DNA of 46,911 nucleotides. Origin: Defluviitaleaceae bacterium. Its GTDB lineage: Bacteria > Bacillota > Clostridia > Lachnospirales > WQUN01. The translations under genes and the position numbers were made by a program. Each line of letters opens with the position of its first letter. Position 1 is the first letter of the stretch. The notes below the pieces were generated by a model. That model worked only from the letters and a program-made list of their open reading frames with translations, was not told the origin of the DNA and ran no database searches. The stretch covers positions 1-46,911 of the forward strand of contig WQVC01000008.1 of NCBI GenBank assembly GCA_009781765.1, given 5' to 3'. Of this stretch, positions 32,916 through 40,578 are shown in pieces.

Positions 32916-32945
32916 GTTTTTCCTCCGGTTTATTTGAATTTTAAT
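32916..32945. repeat. 30-bp direct repeat, carB leader copy
   Basis: Leader of carB (contains CCTCCGG, the ribosome site on the minus strand). The identical 30 bases occur at 33401-33430 in front of hicB, so the hicBA pair lies between two copies. Confidence 0.85.
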
Positions 32946-32962
32946 TTTTTCGAACAGAATGG

Positions 32963-33193
32963 TCAAATTCCTTTGGCTTTGCAACTGTATTCATCAACAG
33001 ACATATCAATATCTCTCAAAATTTTGCGAATCAATGCTCGGTCAAGGTCGGTTGTGTGCATGGGAATAACGGTTGTTCTGCCGTCGGAATGGCGATAAAA
33101 ACGATGGCTTCCTTTTTGCCGCACAATCGCGAATGCTTCGTTTTCCAACAGCTTGCACATGTTCGCGCTTGTGATTATTTTCAGCCTGCTCAT
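32963..33193 (-). CDS. hicA: HicA-type mRNA interferase toxin
   Basis: A 76-residue HicA toxin, a small double-stranded-RNA-binding-like fold: KLLENEAFAIVRQKGSHRFYRH with the catalytic His in GSHRFY, then TTVIPMHTTDLDRALIRKILRD. It cleaves mRNA when not bound by HicB. The start overlaps the hicB stop (ATGA), so the pair is co-translated. It ends about 50 bp before carB. Confidence 0.88.
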   Translation of the reverse strand: MSRLKIITSANMCKLLENEAFAIVRQKGSHRFYRHSDGRTTVIPMHTTDLDRALIRKILRDIDMSVDEYSCKAKGI

Positions 33194-33399
33194 ACGGCGA
33201 CTTCTATTTGGCGGACTTCCACAAATTTTTCGTCAATCGGGAAACCGGCTTCAATGCACAATTCGATAACCTCACGTATTTTTTCCAATACTTCGGGGAT
33301 TGTATCCGCCTGTGTATAGCAGCTTTTTAACGCAGGAACTGTCGCGATATAAGAATTATCCTCGCCCTGCTCAATCAAAACAGCAAAATTGCGCGGCAT
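33190..33399 (-). CDS. hicB: HicB-type antitoxin
   Basis: A 69-residue HicB protein with the partially degraded RNase-H-like fold: NFAVLIEQGEDNSYIATVPALKSCYTQADTIPEVLEKIREVIEL. It neutralises HicA. It is shorter than many HicB proteins and shows no separate C-terminal DNA-binding domain, so autoregulation may be weak (inference). GGAGG in the duplicated leader precedes the ATG. The antitoxin-first order is a known hicBA arrangement. Confidence 0.85.
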   Translation of the reverse strand: MPRNFAVLIEQGEDNSYIATVPALKSCYTQADTIPEVLEKIREVIELCIEAGFPIDEKFVEVRQIEVAV

Positions 33400-33400
33400 G

Positions 33401-33430
33401 GTTTTTCCTCCGGTTTATTTGAATTTTAAT
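33401..33430. repeat. 30-bp direct repeat, hicB leader copy
   Basis: Identical to 32916-32945. It also overlaps the stop region of the lipoprotein gene, so the segment 32946-33430 looks like a cassette inserted with a duplicated leader. Confidence 0.85.
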
Positions 33431-34445
33431 AATCCCAAAAAAGTCCGCGCGGCTCGTTAATGCGAAAGCCGACATATATATGCGGGTAATTCTTGCCGTT
33501 GAACAAAAAAATTACTTCATCGACGTCGGGGAAAGTGTAAAAAGTATTTATCATGGATTGCGCCCAAACCGTACTGCCGAACCCGATGCGCATACTCCAA
33601 TTCATATCAAGCGGCAAATCGACGTACAGGGTGCGGCCGTCGTACCATAAATCGCGCACGGTTACGCCGATTCGGTCATATGCAAGACGAATCGCCTCGC
33701 TCCATAAATCTTCGCCGCGAATCGTTTCTTCGATGTAGTCGATGTCGCTCGTAAAGCCCAACATGTCGCGGTAGCGCACGCAGAATTGTACCGTAACTTC
33801 GCGGCGTTCGGTAAGGCGGCGCGGTTGCGGCAGTTCGCCCGCCGGCGTGAAACTGTCCGACATTAAAGCTACGTGATAACCGAGATACGTCCACCATGTT
33901 TCGCCGGTTTCGTGCCTGACGTCGTACCGAAACAAAAGCATAAGCGGGAACATTTCGCTCCGTTTAAGCATGAGATAGTTTTGCAGTACAGTAATTTCGT
34001 TGCGCCAATCTTCCGTTTCGCAAACGATAATTTCGCGGCCGATTGTGTTTATGAGCAGCTCCTGCATTTCATCGCCGTGCAAAAATTCAAAAAAATTTTC
34101 GCGAACAAGTTCCTCTGTTAATCCGTGCTGAAATCGCGACGCGGGATTTTCGGAATTTTCGAATTGAAGCAATGCCTCGCGCATCTCGTCGTTTTCGCGA
34201 ATGAGGGTTTCCAATGTGTGGTGAAGCGCGTTATTTTCGCGGGTGAGGGTGTCCAGCGTGCGATGAATTTCGTTGTGGTGCAGTAAAATGTCTTCGCTTG
34301 CCGCCAACAGCTGCTCTTCATTCCATCGCCATTCCTCGTATGCAATGAGGCGCAATTCCTCGGCTTGCCGATTTCGTTCCACCCATGCCCCGCACCCGGA
34401 AAGAAAAATTATCGCGAGTAGCAGAAAAATGAAAAATTTTTTCAT
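33426..34445 (-). CDS. Lipoprotein with coiled coil and GerMN-like domain
   Basis: A 339-residue lipoprotein. Signal peptide MKKFFIFLLLAIIFLSGC with lipobox LSGC; a Glu/Leu-rich coiled coil follows (about 28-105, heptads around HNEIHRTLDTL and ENNALHHTLETL). A middle domain of unknown type and a C-terminal GerMN-like domain (about 255-325: VRDLWYDGRTLYVDLPL, FGSTVWAQSMINTFYTFPDV, VIFLFNGK) are seen; GerMN domains occur in spore germination and envelope proteins. The ATG at 34445 is chosen because it opens the signal peptide. TTGAAA-17-GATAAC lies about 60-90 bp upstream. The gene end overlaps the hicB leader repeat. Confidence 0.75.
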   Translation of the reverse strand: MKKFFIFLLLAIIFLSGCGAWVERNRQAEELRLIAYEEWRWNEEQLLAASEDILLHHNEIHRTLDTLTRENNALHHTLETLIRENDEMREALLQFENSENPASRFQHGLTEELVRENFFEFLHGDEMQELLINTIGREIIVCETEDWRNEITVLQNYLMLKRSEMFPLMLLFRYDVRHETGETWWTYLGYHVALMSDSFTPAGELPQPRRLTERREVTVQFCVRYRDMLGFTSDIDYIEETIRGEDLWSEAIRLAYDRIGVTVRDLWYDGRTLYVDLPLDMNWSMRIGFGSTVWAQSMINTFYTFPDVDEVIFLFNGKNYPHIYVGFRINEPRGLFWDY

Positions 34446-34503
34446 CCCCAATGTCCACATCTCCAATCAAAATTTACGAGCCTTTAGGAAAGGTTTCTGC
34501 AAA

Positions 34504-34532
34504 GTTATCAATGAAATGTTATCGTTTTTCAA
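34504..34532 (-). promoter_or_regulatory. Lipoprotein gene promoter
   Basis: Minus strand TTGAAA (34532-34527), 17-bp spacer, GATAAC (34509-34504). Confidence 0.45.
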
Positions 34533-34628
34533 GAAGTCCGAGCGTTTGTTTGAGATTCGGGTAAAATCAAGGCGTTGCGGGTAGTTTTGGAATCGCCGTG
34601 ACGACGATTTGCCGACTGACGGTTGTTG
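34521..34628. repeat. ~108-bp diverged direct repeat, left copy
   Basis: Aligns with 35314-35421 (common blocks CGTTTTTCAA, AAATCAAGG, TTGCCGACT and GGTTGT). The two copies flank the YgiT/DUF4258 gene pair. Confidence 0.6.
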
Positions 34629-34638
34629 ATAATTTACA

Positions 34639-34869
34639 TCATGCGGCTACACTTGAATACTGCACAACTGCTATTTCTGAAATAGAATTTCTCAGCGAGT
34701 CAACTATTTGCTCAAGGCGTTCGCCAACTATTAAATCAAATGTAGTCTCGCCACATTGCGTACATTTATGGCATGGGATACCTCTGACAATTATAATGCA
34801 TGAGCCCAAATCGGTAACATCAATGGTTAAGCTACTTTCTTTATCGCCTTTACAGAAGAAGCATTTCAT
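34639..34869 (-). CDS. YgiT-type zinc-finger protein, probable antitoxin
   Basis: A 76-residue protein with two CxxC pairs (MKCFFCKGD and CHKCTQCGE) forming the MqsA/YgiT-type zinc-finger fold. The C-terminal helix-turn-helix of MqsA is missing, as in short YgiT proteins. It stands directly behind a DUF4258 gene (2-bp gap), an arrangement typical of a toxin-antitoxin pair in which this is the antitoxin. Confidence 0.78.
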   Translation of the reverse strand: MKCFFCKGDKESSLTIDVTDLGSCIIIVRGIPCHKCTQCGETTFDLIVGERLEQIVDSLRNSISEIAVVQYSSVAA

Positions 34870-34871
34870 AT

Positions 34872-35189
34872 CTAATCAATCGCCTTTCTTGTTTTATAAT
34901 CTGCCTCCCAAAGGGTAGGCGTTGGGAAATATGCTGTGATTAGCACAAGTTTTGCATCATCCACCCCGACAGCAACATGAAGCGGCTTGTTGTCGCGAGT
35001 GTAGCCAAGAATTAAAACGCTTGGGCCGGGAACATCCTGCAAATCTTGTTCTATTATCTCACCGCTTTGCACTGCCATTCTCACATCAACAAATTTTATG
35101 TTACGCTCTTTCATTCGGATACGAAAATGTTGCGAATATTCAACGGCATGATTTGTGTACAGAGCCTGAACGCTTTCAATGTCATACAT
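34872..35189 (-). CDS. DUF4258 protein, probable toxin
   Basis: A 105-residue protein with the DUF4258 pattern: SQHFRIRMKERNIKFVDVRMAVQSGEIIEQD, then PSVLILGYTRDNKPLHVAVG and LVLITAYFPTPTLWEADYK. Such proteins resemble RelE/BrnT-type toxins and are found next to YgiT-type zinc fingers. AGGGGATAGAGAAG lies before the ATG. The pair is flanked by the ~108-bp direct repeats. Confidence 0.78.
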   Translation of the reverse strand: MYDIESVQALYTNHAVEYSQHFRIRMKERNIKFVDVRMAVQSGEIIEQDLQDVPGPSVLILGYTRDNKPLHVAVGVDDAKLVLITAYFPTPTLWEADYKTRKAID

Positions 35190-35261
35190 CTTCTCTATCC
35201 CCTAGCGTTCTTCGAATGTAACAGATGAAGCTAACTGAAATTTTATCTTTTCCAACCGAAT

Positions 35262-35327
35262 TTCAAAACCCCGCAAAATAGCAGGCTTTTGCCAAACTGC
35301 CGAGGCAATCGTCACCGTTTTTCAAAA
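35262..35327 (-). ncRNA. Conserved leader segment R2 upstream of the DUF4258 gene
   Basis: On the minus strand: TTGAAAAACGGTGACGATTG followed by a TGCCTCGGCA hairpin and AAAGCCTGC-TATTTT-GCGGGG. It shares over 55 bases with R3 (36435-36493), with differences at stem positions. Candidate structured leader; class not recognised. The gene-free stretch 35190-35590 holds this, the right direct repeat and a degraded gene tail. Confidence 0.4.
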
Positions 35328-35421
35328 AATCCGAACCAATTCTTGACAATCGAATGAAATCAAGGGTTGGCGGGGCTTCTGCGGCTTCCCGCGCCGACGG
35401 TTTGCCGACTGGTGGTTGTGG
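35314..35421. repeat. ~108-bp diverged direct repeat, right copy
   Basis: See 34521-34628. Confidence 0.6.
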
Positions 35422-35590
35422 AAGAATTTTTGGATTACGTCAAAACTCACTCCAAAACTATTCGCCGGAATGCAGGCGATTCATCACTTCGAGAATTTTT
35501 GGCTATTTTAATGCCACCGTGATTCTCCTCCACCCATAAACATATAAGTAAGTATAGCGTAACCCTGTAAACATATCGCAGTCCCCACAC

Positions 35591-36316
35591 CTAAACTTGT
35601 CCTGTGTCAAAGCTACCAAACGCATGAGAGCTGTAACCAGCCCGCTCAACGGCATAATAAGATTCCAAGTAAGCCGTGCGTAAAGCCGCCCTGGATGCTA
35701 GAGAGCGACACCATTCAAGGATATTTAGGCCATATTCTGCTCTTGCTTCGTTAATGCGATTAAAGACCGCTATTTCAAATTCAGTGGGGACGAAGCTATC
35801 ATACCACTCAGTTACTTGTTCCGGTGTGGGTGCGCCTTGTCTTGGCAAAATCACGGGTCTGCCAACCGGCCTAAATCCCGCCGTAACCCGTACAGGAGTA
35901 ACCGCAACCCTTCGCATACTACCGCACCAATCTAAGTAATACCCAATGCTCTCCAAAGGAAGGCGTAACGGCACCATAGTTCTGCCACCAATAGATTGCG
36001 CGGGAACGTCTAACATATGTGCAACCTCATTTGTGTAAAAGACTGACTGCCCTATTGTAATTCGGACTTCATGGTATTCGCTTGTTAAAACAGCGGTACT
36101 TGTTGCGGATTCCCATTCCACCTCAAATCCCAACACCTCAAAGACACCACGAACAGGCACAAGCGTTCTGCCGTCAACCACAACAGGCTCTTGGTCTATA
36201 AAAAGCACCCTCTCTCCATTGGCAGCCACGTCGATTGCTGTATTCGCATATGCCACAACAGACGAAGCAATGATGAGCATTGTTATTATTATAAGACAAG
36301 AAAACATTTTTTTCAT
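35591..36316 (-). CDS. Wall protein: copper-amine-oxidase-N domain and truncated CAP domain
   Basis: A 241-residue exported protein. Signal peptide about 1-25 (MKKMFSCLIIITMLIIASSV). Residues 30-150 form the copper amine oxidase N-terminal-like domain (VVVDGRTLVPVRGVFEVLGF, GGRTMVPLRLPLESIGYYLDW), which is found in many Clostridial surface proteins and is not itself an oxidase. From about 180 a CAP/SCP-like domain starts (EIAVFNRINEARAEYGLNIL, ALRTAYLES) but stops after ~60 residues at SSHAFGSFDTGQV. Beyond the stop another frame reads GLGVGTAICLQGYAILTYMF, which resembles the end of a CAP domain, so an internal deletion with frameshift is likely. Probably degenerate. Confidence 0.7.
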   Translation of the reverse strand: MKKMFSCLIIITMLIIASSVVAYANTAIDVAANGERVLFIDQEPVVVDGRTLVPVRGVFEVLGFEVEWESATSTAVLTSEYHEVRITIGQSVFYTNEVAHMLDVPAQSIGGRTMVPLRLPLESIGYYLDWCGSMRRVAVTPVRVTAGFRPVGRPVILPRQGAPTPEQVTEWYDSFVPTEFEIAVFNRINEARAEYGLNILEWCRSLASRAALRTAYLESYYAVERAGYSSHAFGSFDTGQV

Positions 36317-36434
36317 TTATATTCTCCTTTATTTTTTGCCGCCCATGTTGACGGCACAATAGCATAACTTAACTAAAGCCAACCAAAAGCAACTGTAACT
36401 ACTTGCCATTTTCGCTTTTGGGTTAATCTTACAT

Positions 36435-36493
36435 AAGCCCGTAAAATAGCAGGCTTTACCCAAGTTGCCAAGGCAATCCTTATCGTTTTTCAA
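36435..36493 (-). ncRNA. Conserved leader segment R3 upstream of the wall protein gene
   Basis: Related to R2. On the minus strand a TTGCC-TT-GGCAA hairpin, then AAGCC-TGCTATTTTAC-GGGCTT. A TTGGGT here (36463-36458) can pair with ACCCAA (36423-36418), which overlaps another possible hairpin CCAAAAGC (36421-36414) / GCTTTTGG (36390-36383), so the two are mutually exclusive. The gap 36317-36738 holds this leader, part of family C and the argF terminator. Confidence 0.4.
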
Positions 36494-36651
36494 GGTCGTT
36501 TGCAAAAGCAAGAAATACATGCGAGTCTCATGCGTCAAAGTCCTGCCGGAGTACGCAAGAGTTGTTTGCTCGGCAACGTAACACAAAAAATCCTCTGCCC
36601 TGTCGCAAGAAAAACGAAAAATTTTTTCATTCCGCAACCCTTCTTTCATCA

Positions 36652-36698
36652 GACTTCTTGCAAAATTGAAACTTTCATTTCGGGATTAGCCGCTTGCC
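36652..36698. repeat. Partial family C element
   Basis: GACTTCTTGCAAAATTGAAA and CTTTCATTTCGGG, followed by CCGCTTGCCG, match the left arm of the palindrome at 13791-13933; the other arm is missing. Confidence 0.55.
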
Positions 36699-36708
36699 GA
36701 ATCGCTGC

Positions 36709-36735
36709 AAAAAAAAGGAGCCGCAAGCTCCTTAA
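36709..36735 (-). terminator. Intrinsic terminator of the arg operon
   Basis: On the minus strand GGAGC-TTGC-GGCTCC followed by eight T residues, directly after argF. Confidence 0.8.
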
Positions 36736-36738
36736 AAA

Positions 36739-37647
36739 TTATTTTCCCATCAAAAGAGCCATAACCGCCTTTTGCGCATGAAGCCGATTTTCCGCTTCGT
36801 CGAAAATGGGGTCGGCGTATTTTTCAAAAACGCCGGCGGAAATTTCTTCGTCGCGATGCGCCGGCAAACAGTGCAAAACAATTGCCTTCTCGTGGGCAAT
36901 TGACATAATTTTTTCATTTATTTGAAATCCCGCAAAATCGCGGATGCGTTTTTGTGCTTCATCCTCCTGCCCCATGCTTGCCCAAACATCGGTAACAAGA
37001 ACGTCCGCAGTTTCGGCGGCTTCGGCAGGGTCGTTCACGAGCGAAAATTCCGGATATTCCTTTGCAAACGCCAAAATATCGGCGTGGGGTTCGTAACCTT
37101 TCGGCGTGGCAACGCTCATTTTCATGCCGCATTTTAACGCGCCGACAATCAGCGAATTACAAACATTGTTGCCGTCGCCAATCCACGCGACTTTTACGCC
37201 CTCAAGGGCAGAATGATATTCGCGAACGGTCATCAAGTCCGCCAAAATTTGACACGGATGCGCAAAGTCCGTAAGCCCGTTAATTACCGGAATCGACGCC
37301 CGGCTCGCAAGCGTTTCGACTTCTTCCTGCGCAAACGTGCGAATCATAATGCCGTCCACATAGCGCGAAAGCACACGCGCGGTATCTTCCACCGGTTCGC
37401 CGCGCCCGATTTGCAAATCGTTATGCGACAAAAATAATGCCTGCCCGCCAAGCTGATACATGCCCGTTTCAAATGAAACCCTTGTGCGTGTGCTTGATTT
37501 TGAAAAAATCATCGCGAGGGTTTTGCCTTTCAAAACCTTATGCTTGATGCCGTTTTTGAGTTCATATTTCATTTGGTCGGCGAGGTTTAAAATTTCCAAA
37601 ATATCTTCCTGCGACAGGTCGAGTAGTTTGAGCAAGTCCTTTTTCAT
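36739..37647 (-). CDS. argF: Ornithine carbamoyltransferase
   Basis: A 302-residue enzyme combining ornithine and carbamoyl phosphate to citrulline. Carbamoyl-phosphate site SKSSTRTRVSFE, then HPCQILADLMT, ornithine site DVWASMGQE and the HCLPAHRDEE loop. AGGAG precedes the ATG. It is the last gene of the arginine operon, ending at a strong terminator; carbamoyl phosphate would come from CarB, encoded 4 kb away. Confidence 0.97.
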   Translation of the reverse strand: MKKDLLKLLDLSQEDILEILNLADQMKYELKNGIKHKVLKGKTLAMIFSKSSTRTRVSFETGMYQLGGQALFLSHNDLQIGRGEPVEDTARVLSRYVDGIMIRTFAQEEVETLASRASIPVINGLTDFAHPCQILADLMTVREYHSALEGVKVAWIGDGNNVCNSLIVGALKCGMKMSVATPKGYEPHADILAFAKEYPEFSLVNDPAEAAETADVLVTDVWASMGQEDEAQKRIRDFAGFQINEKIMSIAHEKAIVLHCLPAHRDEEISAGVFEKYADPIFDEAENRLHAQKAVMALLMGK

Positions 37648-37739
37648 GTCAATTCTCCTTTAATTTGAGGGTCACAAAGCGCGGCAAACAAAAAACGTCT
37701 GCCGTCGCACAATATTCGCTGACTAAATCAGCTTTGCCG

Positions 37740-37910
37740 TCATTCAATATAGAGGTCGCCGGCGTGATTTTTTTTCAGCGAGCAGGTCATTGCTGTTCCG
37801 CCCATGTCGATGTCGCATTTGATTTCGCCTGCCGCATCTTTGTAGATTTTCACCACTTCCGACCCCGGCGGTATAAGCGTTTTCACAACGGCCACTAACT
37901 TGTCATCCAT
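37740..37910 (-). CDS. 56-residue protein between argD and argF
   Basis: A short gene with a good ribosome site (GGAGGGG, seven bases before the ATG) starting 18 bp after argD. The product begins MDDKLVAVVKTLIPPGSEVV and ends AGDLYIE, with two Cys (KCDID, MTCSLK) and no signal peptide. Reading the opposite strand gives a longer frame, which I judge a shadow. Its place inside the operon suggests it is expressed with arginine genes. No family recognised; a small regulator or metal-binding protein is possible. Confidence 0.6.
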   Translation of the reverse strand: MDDKLVAVVKTLIPPGSEVVKIYKDAAGEIKCDIDMGGTAMTCSLKKNHAGDLYIE

Positions 37911-37928
37911 GAAGTGTCCCCTCCAAAT

Positions 37929-39107
37929 TTAATGTACTGTTTTTTTCAAAATCGCAAGCCCCGCATCAATTTCTTCGCGTGAAATCACGAGGGGCGGCAG
38001 AAAACGCAATACGTCCGAACCCGCAGGCAACGCCACAAGCCCCGCTTGCAGCAGTTGCGCGACGACCTCCGTATGCGCGATTTTTTGCAACTTTATACCG
38101 AGCATCAAACCGCGCCCGCGAATTTCAGAAACGTGCGGCAGGTTCATTGAAGCAATTCTATCACAAATATACGCGCCGTTCTCTTTTATTTTCGGCAAAA
38201 TCGGTTCAACTATATTCAAAACCGCATTTGCGGCGGCGCAACACAGCGGATTTCCGCCGTAAGTTGTACCGTGGTCGCCCGCGCCGAGGGTATTTTTCAA
38301 ATTTTCGCTGACGATAAATCCGCCGAGCGGCAAGCCTCCCGCGATTCCTTTTGCAAATGTTACCACATCGGGCTTCACGCCGCAGCCTTGAAACGCGAAC
38401 CAATCGCCGGTGCGCCCGATTCCCGTTTGCACCTCGTCACAGATTAACAGCCAATCGTTTTTTGCGCAAAGGTCGGCGGCTTTTTTCACGTATTCTTCGC
38501 AAAGCGGCATAACGCCGCCCTCGCCCTGCACCGGCTCGATTAAAAGTGCGCAAATATCATCGCCGACCTGCGCTTCAAGCGCGGCGAAATCATTCGGCGG
38601 AATGTAGCGAAAGCCCTCAACAAACGGATGAAAATGCTTGTGAAACTTCGCTTGCCCCGTTGCGGTAAGTGCCGCCATTGTGCGCCCGTGAAACGATTCC
38701 TCCAACGTGATAATCGTGTGACGTCCCGCGCCGTATTTATCCGCCGAATATTTGCGCGCAATTTTAATTGCGCCCTCAACCGACTCCGCTCCGGAATTGC
38801 AAAAAAATACGCCGCTCATGCCGGAAATTTCGCAAAGACGTTGCGCCAAAATCGCGCCCGGCTCGGTGTAGTACAAATTTGAAACATGGGTAAGTTTCGA
38901 CGCTTGCTCGCAAACAGCCGCCATCCACTCCGGATGCGAATGCCCTACAGAGTTTACCCCAATCCCCGATGCAAAATCAATATACTCGCGACCCTCCGTG
39001 TCGTAAAGCCGGCAGCCTTTGCCGTGCGTGAATGCGACTTGGTAGCGTCCGTATGTGGATAAAATATTTTTTTCATATGAAGATTTTATTTCGGAAAAAT
39101 TTTTCAC
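37929..39107 (-). CDS. argD: Acetylornithine aminotransferase
   Basis: A 392-residue pyridoxal-phosphate enzyme of class III. Signatures: YIDFASGIGVNSVGHSHP, FCNSGAESVEGAIKIARKYS, ESFHGRTMAALTATG, LLICDEVQTGIGRTG and the PLP lysine in FAKGIAGGLPLGG. It makes N-acetylornithine from the semialdehyde with glutamate. The start is GTG at 39107, with GAGG ten bases upstream. It follows the SRPBCC gene and precedes the 56-aa gene in the arg operon. Confidence 0.96.
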   Translation of the reverse strand: MKNFSEIKSSYEKNILSTYGRYQVAFTHGKGCRLYDTEGREYIDFASGIGVNSVGHSHPEWMAAVCEQASKLTHVSNLYYTEPGAILAQRLCEISGMSGVFFCNSGAESVEGAIKIARKYSADKYGAGRHTIITLEESFHGRTMAALTATGQAKFHKHFHPFVEGFRYIPPNDFAALEAQVGDDICALLIEPVQGEGGVMPLCEEYVKKAADLCAKNDWLLICDEVQTGIGRTGDWFAFQGCGVKPDVVTFAKGIAGGLPLGGFIVSENLKNTLGAGDHGTTYGGNPLCCAAANAVLNIVEPILPKIKENGAYICDRIASMNLPHVSEIRGRGLMLGIKLQKIAHTEVVAQLLQAGLVALPAGSDVLRFLPPLVISREEIDAGLAILKKTVH

Positions 39108-39130
39108 TTGGGGTTGCCTCCTCAGAAATT

Positions 39131-39619
39131 TTATGCGGCGGCGGTTTCAATTGCTTCCGCCAATTTAGGCCACTCTGCCAAACAATGTTCTTCAAGCGCG
39201 TCACGAAATGATTTTGTGAAATATAGTGAAATAAACGGGTCGAGTATTCTGCCGAACCCCGAATAACCGATTCGCAATTCATGCCGGACGTGAACTCCTT
39301 CGGGCGTATCTTTCAATCCCAACGTAACATAAGCCGGCAACCGCAATCCCGCTTTTTTCATCCGCCACGTAATTTCGAACGGGCGGTTTGCCGTAACAAC
39401 AACTGCGAAAAATGTCAACCGCCGCCCTGTTCCGAGATATTCGTCCATGAAAACAATGTCGCCGAGATGATTTTCATCGCCGCGCTTAACTATATGAAAT
39501 TGCAAATGCTCGCCCGGCCACCACGCGCTGTATCGTTCATCGGTCGGGTTAATCATAAAATCGTAAAATTGCTCCGCGCGGGCGTTCGAAACCGTCAGCT
39601 CAACGAGATGCTTAATCAT
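39131..39619 (-). CDS. SRPBCC/polyketide-cyclase-like protein
   Basis: A 162-residue protein: VELTVSNARAEQFYDFMINP at the N-terminus, WWPGEHLQFHIVKRG, then LTFFAVVVTANRPFEITWRM, and a long C-terminal helix (FTKSFRDALEEHCLAEWPKL). This matches the START/SRPBCC ligand-binding fold. The start at 39619 has GGGGG upstream; longer starts add unconserved residues. It lies within the arg operon between argB and argD, without an obvious link to arginine. Ligand unknown. Confidence 0.75.
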   Translation of the reverse strand: MIKHLVELTVSNARAEQFYDFMINPTDERYSAWWPGEHLQFHIVKRGDENHLGDIVFMDEYLGTGRRLTFFAVVVTANRPFEITWRMKKAGLRLPAYVTLGLKDTPEGVHVRHELRIGYSGFGRILDPFISLYFTKSFRDALEEHCLAEWPKLAEAIETAAA

Positions 39620-39694
39620 CACTATCCCCCTGCCGATTATCGAGAACGCGCCCGCGATTTTGCGCCTTGCTTTCGGGCAACGCAAATTGCGGTG

Positions 39695-40564
39695 TCAACT
39701 CGAAATCATTGTTCCGATGCCTTGGTCGGAAAGAAGCTCCACAAGCAACGAGTGCGGTATGCGACCGTCCAAAATATGCGCGCGCGGAACGCCTCGGCGA
39801 ACGGCTTCGACGCAACATTCGACCTTGGGTATCATTCCGCCGGAAATTACTTCGGACTTCACAAGCCCGGGAATTTCCGAAAGCGTCATGGCGGAAATAA
39901 GCGTGTCTTCGAAGGAAGGGTCGCGAAGAACGCCGCGAACGTCAGTAAGCAAAATGAGCTTTTCCGCGCCGATTGACGCCGCGATTTGCGCCGCCGCGCT
40001 GTCGGCATTGATATTATACACCACGCCGGGTTCTTCGCCGCAGGCAATTGACGAAATTACCGGCGTATATCCGCCCGAAAGCGCGAGATTTATCGGCTCG
40101 GGGTCAACGTGCGTGATGTCGCCGACAAGCCCCAAATCCGGGTCGCGCTGTTTTGCCGTGATGAGCCTGCCGTCCGGCCCGGACAGGCTCAACGCCCGCC
40201 CGCCGAGTTCGCCGATTAACTGCGCAATTTGCTTGCTTACGCGCCCGGCAAGAACCATTCGTGCGATTTCCATTGTTTCGTTATCGGTGTAGCGCAAGCC
40301 GTTTACAAATTGCGGCTTCTTGCCGATTTTTGCAAGCATTTCGTTGATTTCGGGCCCGCCGCCGTGAACAATTACCACGCGAATGCCCACCAACGACAGC
40401 AAAACCACGTCGCCCATAACCTGCCGACACAATTTTTCCGATTGCATTGCTGCGCCGCCGTATTTTATCACGATTGTTTTGCCGTGGTAACGCTGAATAT
40501 ACGGCAACGCTTCGTATATTACAACCGCTTGCGCAAGTTGCGAAAGCGAATCCTTTTTAGGCAT
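39695..40564 (-). CDS. argB: Acetylglutamate kinase
   Basis: A 289-residue amino-acid kinase phosphorylating N-acetylglutamate. Motifs: IVIKYGGAAM, VIVHGGGPEI, VNGLRYTDNETMEIARMVL, GLVGDITHVD, NINADSAAAQIAASIGAEKLI (read as NADSAAAQIA), LTDVRGVL and GGMIPKV. The N-terminal helix before the core is of the kind seen in arginine-inhibited forms, so feedback control is possible. The ATG at 40564 has AAGGA upstream; it starts 15 bp after the argJ stop. Confidence 0.95.
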   Translation of the reverse strand: MPKKDSLSQLAQAVVIYEALPYIQRYHGKTIVIKYGGAAMQSEKLCRQVMGDVVLLSLVGIRVVIVHGGGPEINEMLAKIGKKPQFVNGLRYTDNETMEIARMVLAGRVSKQIAQLIGELGGRALSLSGPDGRLITAKQRDPDLGLVGDITHVDPEPINLALSGGYTPVISSIACGEEPGVVYNINADSAAAQIAASIGAEKLILLTDVRGVLRDPSFEDTLISAMTLSEIPGLVKSEVISGGMIPKVECCVEAVRRGVPRAHILDGRIPHSLLVELLSDQGIGTMISS

Positions 40565-40578
40565 GTTTTTCATCCTTT

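Noticed and set aside
36329-36649. 106-residue minus-strand frame
   Set aside because: Runs through the R3 leader and a Cys-rich stretch created by the hairpin; no ribosome site; probably not translated.
36500-36781. 93-residue plus-strand frame
   Set aside because: Crosses the partial family-C element and the argF end; spurious.
37665-37898. 77-residue plus-strand frame
   Set aside because: Antisense to the 56-residue gene, which has the better ribosome site and position.
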